In this document: positions 40,902 through 40,902 of the stretch, one piece after another
How the letters are laid out: the number at the start of each line of letters is the position of its first letter
How positions within the stretch are numbered: the first letter of the stretch is position 1
Assembly (NCBI RefSeq): GCF_000282355.1
Contig: NZ_AKJL01000149.1
Span: forward strand, 1 to 40,902
DNA length: 40,902 nucleotides
Source: Pseudomonas sp. GM49
GTDB taxonomy: Bacteria; Pseudomonadota; Gammaproteobacteria; Pseudomonadales; Pseudomonadaceae
Reading direction: 5' to 3'
Program-made: the position numbers and the translations under genes
The notes under the pieces: generated by a model
The model's input: the letters and a program-made list of their open reading frames with translations, nothing else
Told to the model about the DNA's origin: nothing
Databases searched by the model: none

Positions 40902-40902
40902 A

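Noticed and set aside
1..40902. CRISPR arrays, tRNA or rRNA genes, prophage and insertion sequences.
   Set aside because: No regularly spaced direct repeats, no tRNA cloverleaf or rRNA segments, and no integrase or transposase gene were recognised. The only repeats with mobile origin are the REP doublets.

Overview
The window looks like chromosome of a Pseudomonas of the P. fluorescens group. This rests on the high GC content, the short palindromic REP doublets typical of that group, the DUF6124-type small protein, and an AruH protein that closely matches the P. aeruginosa enzyme as I remember it. No database search was possible.

Layout. Positions 1-1000 hold the end of a DinB-family gene and three very small genes. 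Two look like reduced mercury-resistance accessory proteins (a leaderless MerP-like domain and a shortened GDCCVxC protein) and one is a single-helix protein. Positions 1400-3320 are an AT-richer insert with a GT2 glycosyltransferase and a 2-oxoglutarate/Fe(II) oxygenase. Positions 3368-5271 carry a quinone-oxidoreductase-like gene translationally coupled to its LysR regulator. Positions 5.7-13.9 kb are an envelope and signalling region: two lipoproteins, a glycine-zipper protein, a ToxR/ToxS-like membrane regulator pair, small secreted proteins, an AraC regulator, a CSS-EAL cyclic-di-GMP phosphodiesterase and an outer-membrane barrel. A candidate small RNA lies on the minus strand near 7.5 kb. 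From 13.9 kb on, every gene is on the minus strand.

The centre, 16.3-29.7 kb, is an aromatic catabolic unit. The first operon encodes two-subunit hydroquinone 1,2-dioxygenase (HapC/HapD), a semialdehyde dehydrogenase, maleylacetate reductase, a hydroxyquinol-type intradiol dioxygenase, a YciI-like protein and a Rieske ferredoxin. A LysR gene lies just upstream. The second operon encodes an outer-membrane porin and a complete branched-chain-amino-acid-type ABC importer. Both operons have the same GTT-N11-AAC dyad at the same distance from a similar promoter, so uptake and ring cleavage are probably one regulon. The periplasmic binding protein of the importer has an in-frame amber codon at codon 55, just after its Tat signal.

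Positions 30.7-40.9 kb carry an arginine transaminase pathway: AruI (2-ketoarginine decarboxylase, cut by the window end), AruH (arginine:pyruvate transaminase) and an aldehyde dehydrogenase. These are followed by a peptide-type ABC importer and a flavodoxin-fold NAD(P)H:quinone reductase. Six REP doublets of two sequence variants sit between genes from 15.6 to 35.1 kb.
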